Assembly (NCBI GenBank): GCA_014529385.2
Contig: CM043944.1
Coordinates: forward strand, 77,397,884 to 77,461,883
Direction: 5' to 3'
Length of the DNA stretch: 64,000 bases
From: Adiantum capillus-veneris
Taxonomy: Eukaryota; Streptophyta; Polypodiopsida; Polypodiales; Pteridaceae
The notes under the pieces were generated by a model, which saw only the letters and a program-made list of their open reading frames with translations, was not told where the DNA came from and searched no databases. Within the stretch, counting starts at the first letter, position 1. The number at the start of each line of letters is the position of its first letter. Shown one piece after another: positions 1-11,238 of the stretch. Made by a program: the position numbers and the translations under genes.

Positions 1-2203
1 CATGATAACGAATACATCGATTATGATAGTTGAGAATGCGCTCAGGTTCATGCGGCTAGGTTGGAGGTTCAATGAAATCGACAAAAATCTGTTGGTCAAT
101 GACATTGTCGTCCCTATGTAAGCGTTTATGTAAACGAGCTACATGAAACTAGATGAATATGAGAGTGCACATATAAAGAGAGTTTGTAAGCCATATCTCC
201 AACTTGCTTGAGTATTTTAAAAGGTCAACAATTTTGGTATTGTCCCAATCTTCAGACTTTTTGAATGCTCTAGCACACGTAAAAACGCCTCTTCCCCTTT
301 CGTGAAGGTTAGTTGACGATGTTTCTCATCATCATACTTTTTTGTATCAATCCTATGCTTGTCGAACATTTTGACAAGCAATTTTCAGCATGTCTGTGTT
401 GGTCTTGGAGAACATCCTTGACATGTTGAAATTTCTCAGTTGCCAACCCCACCATAACTGGTGATCTAAGTTGAAAACCATACATAAGCATGAAAGGACT
501 GAAACTAGTCATCACATGCTTGGCACTATTGTAAGCAAACTCGACAATAGAGAGATAATCTTCCCAATCTAATTGCTTTTTGCTAACGTATGTGCTTAGC
601 ATATTCTCTACCACTTGATTAACACACATAGCATTTTAGGACGATCTGCAATACTAATATTGAGTTGTGTACCCAATTGTTTAAACACAACCCTCTGAAT
701 ATGACTGTTAAACTTGGGATCATGACTCACAATATTGTTGGACAACCCATACATCCTATATAGATTGTCAACAAATAACTTAGCTAACTTTGAAGTTTTA
801 ATTTTGGACTTGGTTGAAATAAATTGTCAAAGTTTAGTCAACCAATTTACGACCACCCATACTAAGTCATGACCATGTATACTCGTTAGTAAATCCACAA
901 TAAAGTCCATAAAGATACTTTCCCATTTACAATTGGGAATCTCCAATGGATGCAAGAGACCTCCTGCTTTTAGGCGCTTGGCTTTATTCACTTGACATTT
1001 TTGGCAATGCAAGACATAGTCTTTAACATACCGCTATAAAGTAAAACTGTCCTCATACGAGTGCATAAGTTTTTTTAATGCTTGGGTTCCCTACATTGAC
1101 ACTGTCATGATATTCATAGACAATTTGGTACTGAATGTCTACGTTCGTCGGTTCACAAACTCTCTCCTTGTGGAGAGGTATCCATCATCTATGGAAGAAT
1201 TCATCCATCTTCACAAGTCATCACTTGAAAGAGGAGAACTGAGTGTGGAGGAAAAAGATACACTGCCAGCATTGGAGTGAGAAGATTCCTCATTTTCACA
1301 TGGCTCCACACTTTGGAATATGTTTCATCATGCTCATATTTGCCCTTTAGAGATTCCAATTAATCACTATAAACTCTGTAAAGAGAAGAGACTTGATGAT
1401 GGTAATACGGCTAAGACATTAGCTACCACATTGTATAATCCTTTATGATACTAGAGCTTTGCATCATACTCCTGAAGAATCTTAGCCCACCTGGCCTTTC
1501 GACCTTTAAATTGGTTTTTTGTGTAAACCATTTTATACTTTCATGGTCAAACACAATCTCAAACTGAGCCCCATACAAATAATGCCGCCACGTTTTCAAA
1601 GTCAAAACTATTGCATTAGAGTTCTCTTTCATAAGCAGAACAATGCTGTCATGCAAAATCAAACTTCTTGCTTTTAAATGCAATTGGCCTTCCATTTTGT
1701 AGAAGGACTACTCCAATAGTATGATTACTAGCATCCATTTCTAACTCAAACAATTTCATAGGGTCCACAATAGCTAACATAGGAACTGCAGCTAATTCAA
1801 CCTTGAGAGTGTCAAACTTTGCTGTTGAGATTCTCCCCATTGAAAGGTTTTTACCTTGGCTTTCATTTGTTCCATCATCGTGACATCAATATGAGAATAA
1901 TTTTTAAAGAACAATCGGTAAATACCTACAAATTCCAAGAAAATAAGAAGTTCTTCTCGATTTTTGAAAAAAGACCCATCTCCTAATGGCATCCACTTTG
2001 GATTTATCCATATATAGCCTGGCAGCTAAAATTACATGCCCCAAATAGTGATTTTCCTCGTGGAGAAAATCACACTTGGATTCCTTGGCATATAAAATGT
2101 TTTGCCGTAACAACTCATACATCTACTTTAGATGTTGTCAGTGCTCTGTCTCCGAGGCACTATACATTAGAATTTCATTGAGGAAAAGGATAACATTCCC
2201 AGA
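1..2203 (-). pseudogene. Old Ty3/gypsy pol relic: RT end, RNase H, integrase (left part)
   Basis: Broken minus-strand pol of an old gypsy retrotransposon. Reading leftwards from 2203 come the RT catalytic strand (an FLNE form of the usual FLDD, near 2175), the YLGH segment of the RT thumb (about 2045), RNase H with the ELEMDAS strand (about 1740) and a TDHES-like strand mutated to DHESIKWF (about 1535). Then come the integrase zinc-finger end (CQKCQVNKAKR, about 1000) and core start (MDFIVDLL, about 910), the core's YNSAKH segment (about 540), and an FHVARLHK tail followed by a PERIL motif (about 1-120) that may open a chromodomain. At least five frameshifts or stops interrupt it. It runs off the left edge; its upstream part resumes at 10546. 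Confidence 0.85.
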
Positions 2204-2517
2204 TGTCATAAAATCTAATATCTACCTATTCCAAAAAGACTTTCTCATATTGAATCGATTATTTAATATGGGGGAGATGAATGGAAACAAGAAGTAGAAT
2301 ATAGACATGTGCATATAATGGAGTTTGTAAGACCTTAGGGCTAGCTTCATTAAAGACCTCCAAAGGTTAGTGTTAAAAGTCCTTAGACCTAGGACCTTAA
2401 GCAAGTTGGGGCTGACCTTGAGGTGGAACCCTACCCAAGATTTAGGTGCTTGTCGTGGGTGTTGACTAAGGTGCTTAAGGTGTTTGTGAGAACCTTGCCC
2501 AAGCTTGAGGTGCTTGT

Positions 2518-2660
2518 CATGCTTAAATGACTAAGGTGCTTGAAGTGTTGAATTCATACATGATCTCTCAAGAGGCATAAAAAATTATCATGCTTAAATG
2601 ACTAAGGTGCTCAAAGAGTTCAATTCAAACATTATCTCTTAAGAAGCATAAAAAGACACA
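2518..2660 (+). repeat. 71-bp tandem repeat in LTR U3
   Basis: Two copies of a unit beginning CATGCTTAAATGACTAAGG start at 2518 and 2589. The second is diverged. Related pairs are present in the LTRs at about 9440, 37345 and 50238, so the duplication predates spread of the family. Its place upstream of the likely promoter suggests an enhancer-type repeat; that role is inference. Confidence 0.75.
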
Positions 2661-2822
2661 TGTCAAGATCCTCCCCAATTTTCCCTCATGATGTGCTTGA
2701 ATCCTATTGGAGGCTTTAAAGGGGTCCAATGAGAATTTAGATGTACTTAAATAAATAATTAAGCTCTTTCTCTCAAAGAGGGAAAAGAGGACACTTGTTC
2801 AAATGATATAATTAAATAATAC

Positions 2823-2825
<3 letters not shown>

Positions 2826-2873
<48 letters not shown>

Positions 2874-2900
2874 AATTTGGGCATCCTTATTCTCAGTCTT

Positions 2901-2952
<52 letters not shown>
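2826..2952. repeat. (GA)n, (CT)n and (AC)n microsatellites in LTR
   Basis: (GA)n runs from about 2826 to 2870, then (CT)n and (AC)n from about 2898 to 2952. Counterparts sit at the same place in the other family A LTRs (9746-9796, 37643-37680, 50550-50688). Apparent open frames across them are only repeat translations. Confidence 0.95.
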
Positions 2953-3627
2953 ACACACTTTGATAGTGTGAAGCAAAGAACTCCATATCCTTCTCCAAGC
3001 TTGAGAAGTCGAGAGCCTACACCACTCTTGGCTATGGAATGCAAATCCAACCAAGAGAGCCAAGCTTTAATGGCATGCTCATCTTCTCTACCATCTATAT
3101 TACTATGCTAAGCTAAGCTACAAGAGTAATCTATGGCAAGGAAGGTACTTATTTCTCGTATGTTACTTCTTCTTTCTCTTTCCTACCCTCATTTCCTGCT
3201 AGCTCTCTCCACCTTTGAAGCTGTTTGAGGTCTTGGGATTGAGGATAGGGACCAGTTAATGCTTTCATTAAGTTGATTAAGGGCATAATTTTGATGCATG
3301 AAGCTTTCTATCTTCATTGCATCGATTAGGTCTTAAGGAACACAAAGCTTGTATTGTACCAAGTCTTTCATTATGGGAGAATCTATAATACAAAAGCCTT
3401 TTGGAGGGGAGACCGACTCCAAGTAAATCCGGTCCTCAACTGTTGTCAAATTCTCTAATTCTCTCTCTTGCAAAGTATTGTTCATGCCAAGCTAATTCGG
3501 TATAATGAATATTTTCTATCTATCATTAAGTCTTATCTTTATGCTCTTAAATATTCTCTTAGAAATGATCACTATAGTTATTTTTAATTCCGCTACTTTC
3601 CATGTTGCAAGTCCAATTCCATTACAT

Positions 3628-3639
3628 TGGTATCAGAGC
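3628..3639 (+). other. Primer binding site, initiator-Met tRNA
   Basis: TGGTATCAGAGC, the standard plant complement to the 3' end of initiator-Met tRNA, lies one base after the LTR end at 3626. It primes minus-strand cDNA synthesis. Confidence 0.95.
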
Positions 3640-4023
3640 TATTGGTTTCTATTTTCTTGCTTAAGAAGAAAGGTCCTTAAGTTTTCCACAAAAGGTTGGA
3701 CTTGTTAATTGCAAGAGGATAAATGGGACATGGATTTATTTTCTCGATGGGAAGAGCTTAGCTTAAGGTACACCGTTGAGAACTATAAACTTAATAATGG
3801 AGTCTTTTGGGACTTGCCTTTGATCATTGAGCTAATAGCAAACTCATCAGGAACCATAATCTATCGAGCACTATTAGACCCTTTCCACTACTCTTTGCAA
3901 TCAACAATCTCTAAACCACGGGTGTGGTTGCTTGAGAGCTGATTTTCAAGAGTCGAGAAGGGCAGCAACTATGATTTTGAGGGTACCAAAGCACAAAGTA
4001 CTACTTACATAGGTTTATTTAGC

Positions 4024-5378
4024 ATGGCTGACAATAATAAAGAGAGTAGAACGAATGTTGGTAACTTTGATTTTGCACATGAAGGTGCTTCTAAAGATGC
4101 CCCAATGCTTGTGAACTAACTTGTCAGTAGGCTGCAACAAGCTATGGGCAACCTTGCCCTACAAGCCAAAGTTGCCCAGCAACTTCGCAACTATGGACTC
4201 CTTCAAACTCCCCAAGACAAGAGAGAGCTTAGGAAGCAATGAGACTTCCAAAAGAAGACTCTCTCCCCTTCGGGAAGAAGAAGAGGAAACCACTGTAAGA
4301 GAAAGAAGTGATTCGGAGGATGTGGCTCCATGAAGACGACAATCTCAACAATTACCAACTCCTCCTAAGAGGAAACGAATGCCGCATAGTCCTTCTTCTT
4401 GTCATTCTGACAAGGAATGGAGGAACCAAAGGAAGAAAAAGACAAGAAAGAGGTCACCCTCTTCTCCATCTTCATCATCTTCCTCCTCTCCCAATAAATG
4501 GAGCAGCTATTTTCCTAAAGAATACAAGAGGAGAGGACATCGCAAGTCCCATGATTCTTGGAAAAGGTCTTACAAGCTAAATAAGTTCAAGGAGGCAGGA
4601 AAGAGCATCTCTTTTCTCACCTATGATGGCACCTTTGGTGCTACAGACAAAGTTTTGGACTTCATCCAACAGTTCGATGTGGCCTTTGGAGACGAGGGCT
4701 TCACAGAGTCCTCCAAACTACACCATGTAGCTATGCACTTCCAAAAGTTTGACCGTCAATGGTGGGCTAGTCTCCGTGGGAATGGCGAAGCCCCAAGAAC
4801 ATGGAAAACTCTACGAGTTTCCATAATGAAGCAATTCCTTGCAAGCGATGCCAAGGACAAAGTTCTCACCGAATGGCAAAGTTAAAAGCTACTCTTCAAT
4901 GAGTCTATCCACAAATGTGTAGGCAAGTTTTGGGATTTACATCTCAAAGCTACAGTCTTTCAAAGGATAGACTTTGCCTAACAAAAGCAATAACTTTGTG
5001 CGGGATTACCTAAAGAAATGAGGGGAGTATGTCAACTCACAACGGCCTAACGCTATCACCGAAGTCTTCCACCACACTATGGTTGCTTCAAGGATCAATT
5101 TCCAACAAGGGGCGATAAGAAATTTCAAGCCCATGGAAAACAAGGATCAAAATGAAGCTAAAGGGAAGAGCAATGCTCAAAACCCTTCCCAAGGCAACAC
5201 CAACAACAACAACAACAAGGCCAAGGAGACAGGAGCTTACAAAGGTAAAAATAAGTTCTCTCCCAAAGAATTAGAGGCCTTTTGTAAAGACCATAAATGA
5301 TTTAAGTGTGGGGAGCAAGGACATGGTTATCGTTCTTGCCCCAAAAGAAATGTACACAATGACACTCCTAGAGCTTCC
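4024..5378 (+). pseudogene. Family A gag (broken)
   Basis: Starts at the ATG of MADNNKES, a start shared with copies 2 and 4 (copy 3 reads MAGNNQES). The N-terminal part has NFDFAHEG and a QQAMGN helix, followed by a Ser/Arg/Lys-rich stretch (4440-4560). The retrotransposon gag capsid domain follows (FLTYDGTFGATD through WWASLRG, about 4610-4780), then an Asn-rich linker and one zinc knuckle at about 5295-5340. The first knuckle Cys codon is TGA here (stop, then FKCGEQGHGYRSC), so the finger is broken exactly at a metal ligand. Other stops and frameshifts lie near 4117, 4240, 4883 and 5020. The protein would form the nucleocapsid-like particle. Confidence 0.85.
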
Positions 5379-5720
5379 ATGGTTGAAGCTCCAAAAGAGG
5401 ATACTCATTACAAAGGCTTATCCCTTTCCTACACTTGGGGAAAGGTGAGGGATCATGATTCCCTTATTCTGTTTGACCTTGGCTCTACTCACAACTTTAT
5501 ATCAGAGGAGTTGGCCACCAAGCTAGGCATACAAGCTTTTGAGATGGGAGATACGGTCACTGCTGATGGAGCTTTCAAGGGAAAACAAGCCTCTGCTACA
5601 CCCTTAATTGGGAAGTTCATCTCCCCTCTCCAATATGAGGATGCTATCATAGGGATACCATGGTTCAACTCCATGGCTGCCAACATAAAGATTCTTGAAA
5701 GGAGAATCTACTTCACCTAG
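5379..5720 (+). pseudogene. Family A retropepsin-like protease, catalytic motif altered
   Basis: A 113-codon open stretch with the aspartic-protease signature context (ILFDLGSTHNFIS, about 5466-5504). Gypsy proteases normally read D-S-G or D-T-G here; this copy has D-L-G, which should abolish the catalytic motif. The downstream IIGIPWFNSM (about 5645-5680) matches the flap-to-C-terminal part of the fold. The stretch lies directly after the gag knuckle and before RT, as expected for a gag-pol protein. Confidence 0.8.
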
Positions 5721-7376
5721 AGGAAAAAGAGCATCTAGATAGATGCTAATGAATCTGGTCATACTATACCACTTGTAAATTCACCTGCTTTTGATAAGTC
5801 AATGAAAAACTCGGTTTTTATGTACATGATTTTTGTCAAAGAATCCACTAATGACCCTAATGTTTTAGGTAAAGATGATAGGAATCAAGAGGAATTAGAG
5901 TTGTCTAATTTCTTAAATGGATTCCAAGATGTTTTTATCGAAGACATCCCTGGAGAGCTACCTCCAAAATGAGGGGATGATGACAATGACATAGAGCTTC
6001 TACCTGGGAGCATACCACCTAATAAGCCTCCTTATAGAGTTTCTCAAGCTAAACAAGAGAAGATTATGAGGCAAGTGCATGAACTGGTAGATAAAGGGAT
6101 GGTAAGGCCTAGTTCCTCTCCCTTTTGTATACTAGTCCTCCTACTGCAAAAAAAGATGGCACATACCGCATGTGTGTGGACTATTGAGAACTGAATAGTA
6201 TCACTATCAAAAACAGATATCCTGTACCATAGGTAGACGATCTGTTCAATAAGCTACAAGGCTTGACCTACTTCAGTCGGATTGACCTTAAAAGTGGCTA
6301 TTATCAAATAAGGATAGTGAATGAAGATATCATAAAGACCGCATTTCACACAACGTTTGGTCTTTATGAATATCTTGTAATGCCTTTTGGCTTGACAAAT
6401 GCTCTAGCCACATTCAACTGCTTGATGGAGAAAATCTTTTGACTCTACCGTATGTTTACTGGAGTGTTCTTTGATGATATCATCATCTACTCCAAATCCA
6501 TTGAGGAGCATAAGCAACACCTCCAGGTACTTTTTCAAGCTTTAAGGGAGAATAAACTTTTTATTAATCCAAAGAAGAGTGAATTTTTCCTTGAAGAGAT
6601 TCAATACTTAGGTCACATTATCTCTCAAGATGGTATCTGTATGGATACCAACAAAGTTAGAGGTAATAAATGGATTGCCTAACCCAAGGAATCTACATGA
6701 GCTACAAAGCTTTATTGGCATGTGTGCATACTATAGATGCTTCATAGCTAAGTTCTCCCAAATGACGGGACCATTACATGACTTGACAAAGAATAATGTT
6801 AAGTACGTCTGGTATGCCAAGGAGCAAAATGCTATTGATAAGCTTAAAGAAAAGCTTACCTCTCAACCTGTGCTTACACTTCCAAACCTCTAAAAACCAT
6901 TTGAGGTCCAATGTGATGCTTGTGGAGATTGCCTTGGAGCAGTCTTGCTTCAAGAAGGGCATTCCATAGCATATGAGAGTCAAAGACTCAATTCCGATGA
7001 GCATGTCTCGGGCATCTACAAAAAGGAGCTACTAGCTATCCTACATGCCCTTGATACATGGAAGCACTACCTTTTGGGGATTCCATTCATCCTACAAACG
7101 GATCACCAAAGTCTTAAGTACTTCATGACGCAAACCAAGCTCTCCGACAAACAAATAAGGTGGAAAAATTTTCTTTCGCAATTTAATTTTCATATTGTTG
7201 GCAAGCACAATCAAGTAGCTGATGCACTATCACGGCGACCAAGGGCCAATGCAGTGTCCATAGTAACTCACAATGATCTATCTTCCATGATAGATGAGTA
7301 TGCTACTGACCCCGACTTTAAAGATGTAGTTTCAGCCCTTGCCTTCGGGAAGAAAGAAGAACCATTCACTTTGTAG
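5721..7376 (+). pseudogene. Family A reverse transcriptase and RNase H (broken)
   Basis: RT motifs in order: GTYRMCVDY (about 6160), [15 protein letters not shown] (about 6272), [10 protein letters not shown] (about 6375), the catalytic strand FFDDIIIYSKS (about 6468-6500) and YLGHIIS (about 6606). RNase H follows with DACGDCLGAVLLQ (about 6915), the KKELLAILHAL helix (about 7021) and TDHQSLKYFM (about 7100), then the SRRP end of the domain near 7240. Frameshifts near 6150 and 6650 and several stops (for example 6184, 6439, 6890) disable it. From 6945 to 7376 the frame is open. Confidence 0.9.
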
Positions 7377-8740
7377 GATGGTTATCTTCTCCATGGCCAT
7401 CGGCTATGTGTTACTCACTCTCTTCGTGAGAAAGTAAAGTATGAGTCCCATGCTCCTTCAACCTACTCTTCTAGGAGTAGAGACATATTTCTATTGGCCT
7501 ACCATGAAAGTGGATATACAAGAGTATGTTTCCAAATGTATGGTATGCCAAAAGACCAAGTATGATAGGGGGAAGCAACCTGGATTACTCCAACCAATGC
7601 CAATTCCTAATTCACCATGGGAGAGCATATCCATGGATTTTATCTTTGGATTGCCCAAGTCTATCCATGGGAATACGGGAATATGGACGATAGCTAACAC
7701 GTTTAGCAAACAATCACATTTTATACATGTAAAAAAGACTATCAAGTCAGACCAAATGGCAACCCTCTTCATATCCCAAATTTTTAAACACCATGGCTTG
7801 CCAACATCAATAGTCTCGGATAGAGATCCTCGAATGACCAGTAATTTTTGAAAGGGCCTCTTTGAGAATCTAGGTACACGGCTAAATTTCTCTTCGGCCT
7901 ATCACCCACAAATGGATGGCCAAAGTGAAATAGCCAACCTTACGATTCTCGATCTGCTCAAGACTTATGTTACAGAAGTAGACCAATGTGCCCAATGGGA
8001 GAATTACTTACCTCTTGTAGAGTATGCATACAATAATATTGTCCATACCACTACATGGAAGGCTCATTTTGAAATCATTGAGGGAAGACCTAAAAGTCCC
8101 TTTCTACTTAAGGTACATGGAAAGATCTTCGCCGTTGATGAGTATAGACAAGACCTACAAGAATCTTTTCAAAATATTAAGGGGGCTATATCCATCTCCC
8201 AACAAAGGACAAAGGCTACTGCTGACAAGCACAAAAGGGCCTTAGCTTTCAAGGAAAATGATTGGGTCCTACTCAAGTTTCCCAAGGCTCAATTGAGGCA
8301 AACTATGGGCAAAAATCCTACGGGCCCAAGGAAAATGATTGGGTCCTACTCAAGTTTCCCAAGGCTCAATTGAGGCAAACTATGGGCAAAAATCCTACGG
8401 GCCACCAAAAGTATTATGCTAAGCTAGCAAAAAGATACTATGGTCCTTTCCAAATCTTAAAACCAATCAATGAGATGGCCTATCAAATCAAGTTGCCCAA
8501 CCATTGGATCATTCACAATGCTTTTCATGTGAGCCTACTCAAAGGCGAGCCACCAAAAGAACCAATAATTGAGGACCAGCCAGAGATTGAAGACCAAGAA
8601 AGGTGTTGTAGCCCAAATTGATTCTTGGACACGAAGACAAAGTACTAAGACATGCTAAGATTATCTGATGGTATCTTATTAAATTAAAAAACTATCATTT
8701 TGAAGATGCTAGATGGATGCAAGGAACCCAGCAGCTTAAG
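7377..8740 (+). pseudogene. Family A integrase with C-terminal tail (broken)
   Basis: Zinc-finger end CMVCQKTK (about 7538), core Asp in MDFIFGLP (about 7633), second Asp in VSDRDPRM (about 7813), and Glu in GQSEIANL (about 7918), so the D-D-E triad is present. A TGA at 7849 replaces a Trp (copy 2 has TGG at this point) and otherwise the frame runs 7441-8373. A 77-bp duplication then shifts the frame. The C-terminal region has FHVSLLK (about 8523) and a YLIKLKNYHFEDARWM segment (about 8672-8720) that resembles the core of a chromodomain; that resemblance is suggestive only. Confidence 0.88.
8251..8404 (+). repeat. 77-bp perfect tandem duplication in integrase C-terminus
   Basis: The stretch beginning AAGGAAAATGATTGGGTCC at 8251 is repeated at 8328 without visible change. 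Since 77 is not a multiple of three, the second copy shifts the reading frame. Copy 2 (about 49045-49115) has a single copy, so the duplication is private to this element and recent. Confidence 0.95.
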
Positions 8741-9115
8741 CTTACAATGCTACACTAGAGTCAACAAATGTAAATGCTTTCTAAATGAACAATGTTTTTG
8801 TCTTATAAAACTAAACCACTTTTGTGCATAAATTTAAATAGTATGCATGCTTAGAATCATGTTTGTGATGACGACGTCACTCAAAACCAAGTAGAATTTG
8901 TCACTCTACTTTGGGAGTATGATATGGACTAAAGAGCAGACATGCTTTCGATCGCTAAGTCTGTCAAGCCGCAAAGTCTCCAAAGCACCAAATGGACTAG
9001 TCATCCATTCTAGAATGATGTCGTAGGGTAAAAAGGGATCCTCTACCCGCTAAGAAACATAGATTAATAACTAAGACTTTATCTCTTCTACCTCATATTC
9101 GAGGATGACTATGGT

Positions 9116-9131
9116 TTCAAGAGAGAGGTAA
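9116..9131 (+). other. Polypurine tract before 3' LTR
   Basis: Purine-rich AAGAGAGAGGTAA ends at the base before the 3' LTR TG. Copy 2/3 has AAAAGAGAGATAA at the same place (49837-49849). It would prime plus-strand synthesis. Confidence 0.75.
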
Positions 9132-9742
9132 TGTCATAAAATCTAATATCTACCTATTCCAAAAAGACTTTCTCATATTGAACCGATCATTTAATATGGG
9201 GGAGATGAAAGGAAACAAGAGGTAGAATATAGACATGTGTATATAATGGATCTTAGAAGACCTTAGGGTTGGCTTCATTAACAAAGGTTAGTGTTAAAAG
9301 TCCTTAGACCTAGAACCTTAAGCAAGCTGGGGCTGACCTTGAGGTGGGAACCCTACCCAAGCTTGAGGTGCTTGTCGTGGTTGTTGACTAAGGTGCTTAA
9401 GGTGTTTGTGGGAACCTTGCCCAAGCTTGAGGTGCTTGCCATGCTTAAATGACTAAGGTGCTTGAAGTGTTCAATTCAAACATGATCTCTCAAGAGGCAT
9501 AGAAGATTGTCATGCTTAAACGACTAAGGTGCTTGAAGTGTTTAATTCAAACATAATCTCTTAAGAAGCATAAAAGACACATGTCAAGATCCTCCCCATT
9601 TTTCCCTCATGATGTGCTTGAATCCTATTGGAGAGGCTTTAAAGGGGTCCAATGAGAATTTAGATGCATTTAAATAAATGATTAATCTCTTTCTTTCAAA
9701 AATGGAAAAAAGGATACTTGTCCAAATGATAAAATTAAATAA

Positions 9743-9798
<56 letters not shown>

Positions 9799-10545
9799 TC
9801 GACCAAGCATGAGAGGGGGGCTAATTTGGACATCCTTATTCTCATTCCAACACACACACACACACACACACACATTGATTATGTGAAGCAAATAACCCCA
9901 TCTCCTTCTCCAAGCTTGAGAAGTTGAGAGCCTACACCAACAACTCTTGGCTATGGAATGAAAATCCAACCAAGAGCCAAGCTTCAATGGCATGGTCATC
10001 TTCTCTATCATCTATATTACTATGCTAAGCTAAGCTACAAGAGTAATCTATGGTGAGGAAGGTACTTATTTCTCGTATGTTACTTCTTCTTCCTCTTCCC
10101 TACCCTCATTCCCTGCTAGCTCTCTCCACCTGTGAAGGTGTTTGAGGTCCTGGGATTGAGGTTGGGGACAAGTTAATGCTTTCATTAAGTTGATTAAGGG
10201 TATAATTTTTATGCATGAAGCTTTCCATCTTAATTGCATCGATTAGGTTTTAAGGAACACAAAGCTTGTATTGTACCAAGTCTCTCATTATGGGAGAATC
10301 TATAATACAAAAAGGCTTTTGGAGGGGGGACCGGCTCCAAGTAGATCCGGTCCTCAACTGTTGTCAACTTCTCTAATTCTCTCTCTTGCAAAGTATTGTT
10401 CATGTCAAGCTTATTAGGTATAATGAATATGTTACTATTTATGATCAAGTCTTCTCTTTATGCTCTTGAAGAATTTTCTTAAAAATGATCACTGTAGTTA
10501 TTTTAATTCCGCTACTTTTCATGTTGCAAGTCCAATTCCGTTACA
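9132..10545 (+). repeat. 3' LTR, family A copy 1
   Basis: TGTCATAAAATC to CCGTTACA, partner of 2204-3626, with scattered substitutions and differing GA/AC tract lengths. Sequence after 10545 returns to the minus-strand gypsy RT. Confidence 0.95.
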
Positions 10546-10680
10546 CCTAGATATGGTTTCAAAACACTGTCCATAAGCATCATGAAAGTAGTCGGTGTAT
10601 TGGTCAACCCAAAGGACATAACCAAAAACTCATACTGTCCAAACCTTTTTTGTAAAACAGTTTTGTGTGTATCAGCAAGC
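10546..10680 (-). pseudogene. Old gypsy relic: RT middle segment
   Basis: On the minus strand it reads FLVMSFGLTNTPTTFM and then MDSVLKPYL, the standard RT stretch just before the catalytic FLDD strand. The catalytic strand itself is at 2203 and below, on the other side of family A copy 1. This shows a single RT gene split by that insertion. Confidence 0.85.
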
Positions 10681-11238
10681 TGTTGGACTTAGGTTTGCAG
10701 AGAAACGCACACAGCTTGGAGAAGATGAAGGAAGCTCAAGGAACACAATAGAGAGTGTGTTACTTAGTGTGAAATGGAAAGATTAATAGCCCTAGAGTGA
10801 TGGACGTATATACAATGCACTGGGGAAGAAACCTCCTAAAGAGGGAAAAAATGCCGTGGCGGTTCTAGTGTGTTTACACACATCACTACCACATGTATAT
10901 GGCAACAAATCCCTTCTGGAGTGATGCGGTGAATGTGAGCTGGCACATGAGTAAAGGGAAGTGCCATGCCCTGAGGACATGATCAGTCCAGAAATAAAGG
11001 GGAGCAAGCCCAAAGCTTTGTGAAAAGATCTGCAAGGTTGTCCGGTGTTGGCACATAAGCCAATTGGATCTCTCCCTGACATAGTGGTAATGCACGTCAA
11101 TGTGCTTTGTGCGAGCATGAAGTGTAGATAGTGTGGGCAGTGTCCTGTCCAACACCCAAATCAGCCATAAGGCGTCTGGCCATACACACTCAACCGTAGC
11201 TATGAAGATTGCCCTGTACTTAGCCTCACAACTTCCCC
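10681..11238 (-). mobile_element. Copia fragment: RNase H end plus 3' LTR
   Basis: 10681-10907 is a minus-strand copia LTR (TGTTGCCATATACATGTGG ... GTCCAACA), the same family as the LTRs at 13790, 29409 and 58610. 10908-11238 is the RNase H end on the minus strand: EAKYRAIFIATVECVW, then TKHIDVHYHYV and an ADLFTK-like end broken by a frameshift. Its 5' side stops abruptly where gypsy gag begins. A deletion has therefore removed the copia 5' part together with the host element's protease and early RT. Confidence 0.85.

Larger units (their letters stand above)
2204..3626 (+). repeat. 5' LTR, family A copy 1
   Basis: Begins TGTCATAAAATC and ends CCATTACA, one base before the primer site. The same sequence recurs at 9132-10545, and with divergence at 36954-46135 (interrupted), 49850-51378 and 61586-63176. 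It holds a 71-bp tandem repeat, a CCTATTGG...GTCCAATG pair near 2700-2730 and a (GA)n/(CT)n/(AC)n tract. Confidence 0.95.
2204..10545 (+). mobile_element. Ty3/gypsy LTR retrotransposon, family A copy 1 (complete, decayed)
   Basis: Complete LTR element of 8.3 kb: two LTRs (1423 and 1414 bp) starting TGTCATAAAATC and ending ATTACA/GTTACA, initiator-Met primer site, gag, protease, RT, RNase H, integrase, purine tract. The order RT-RNase H-integrase makes it Ty3/gypsy. It sits inside the RT gene of an older minus-strand gypsy element, which continues on both sides. The flanks CCCAGA (2198-2203) and CCTAGA (10546-10551) are a probable target duplication with one mismatch. All coding regions carry stops or frameshifts, so it cannot move on its own. 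Three further copies of this family lie in the window. Confidence 0.95.

Noticed and set aside
3628-3650. A tRNA-like match
   Set aside because: TGGTATCAGAGC is the retroelement primer site, complementary to a tRNA end; no cloverleaf can be drawn around it. The same applies to the other primer sites.
2198-10551. A perfect 5-bp target duplication for family A copy 1
   Set aside because: The flanks CCCAGA and CCTAGA agree only with one mismatch and read best as six bases, so I report them as probable only.
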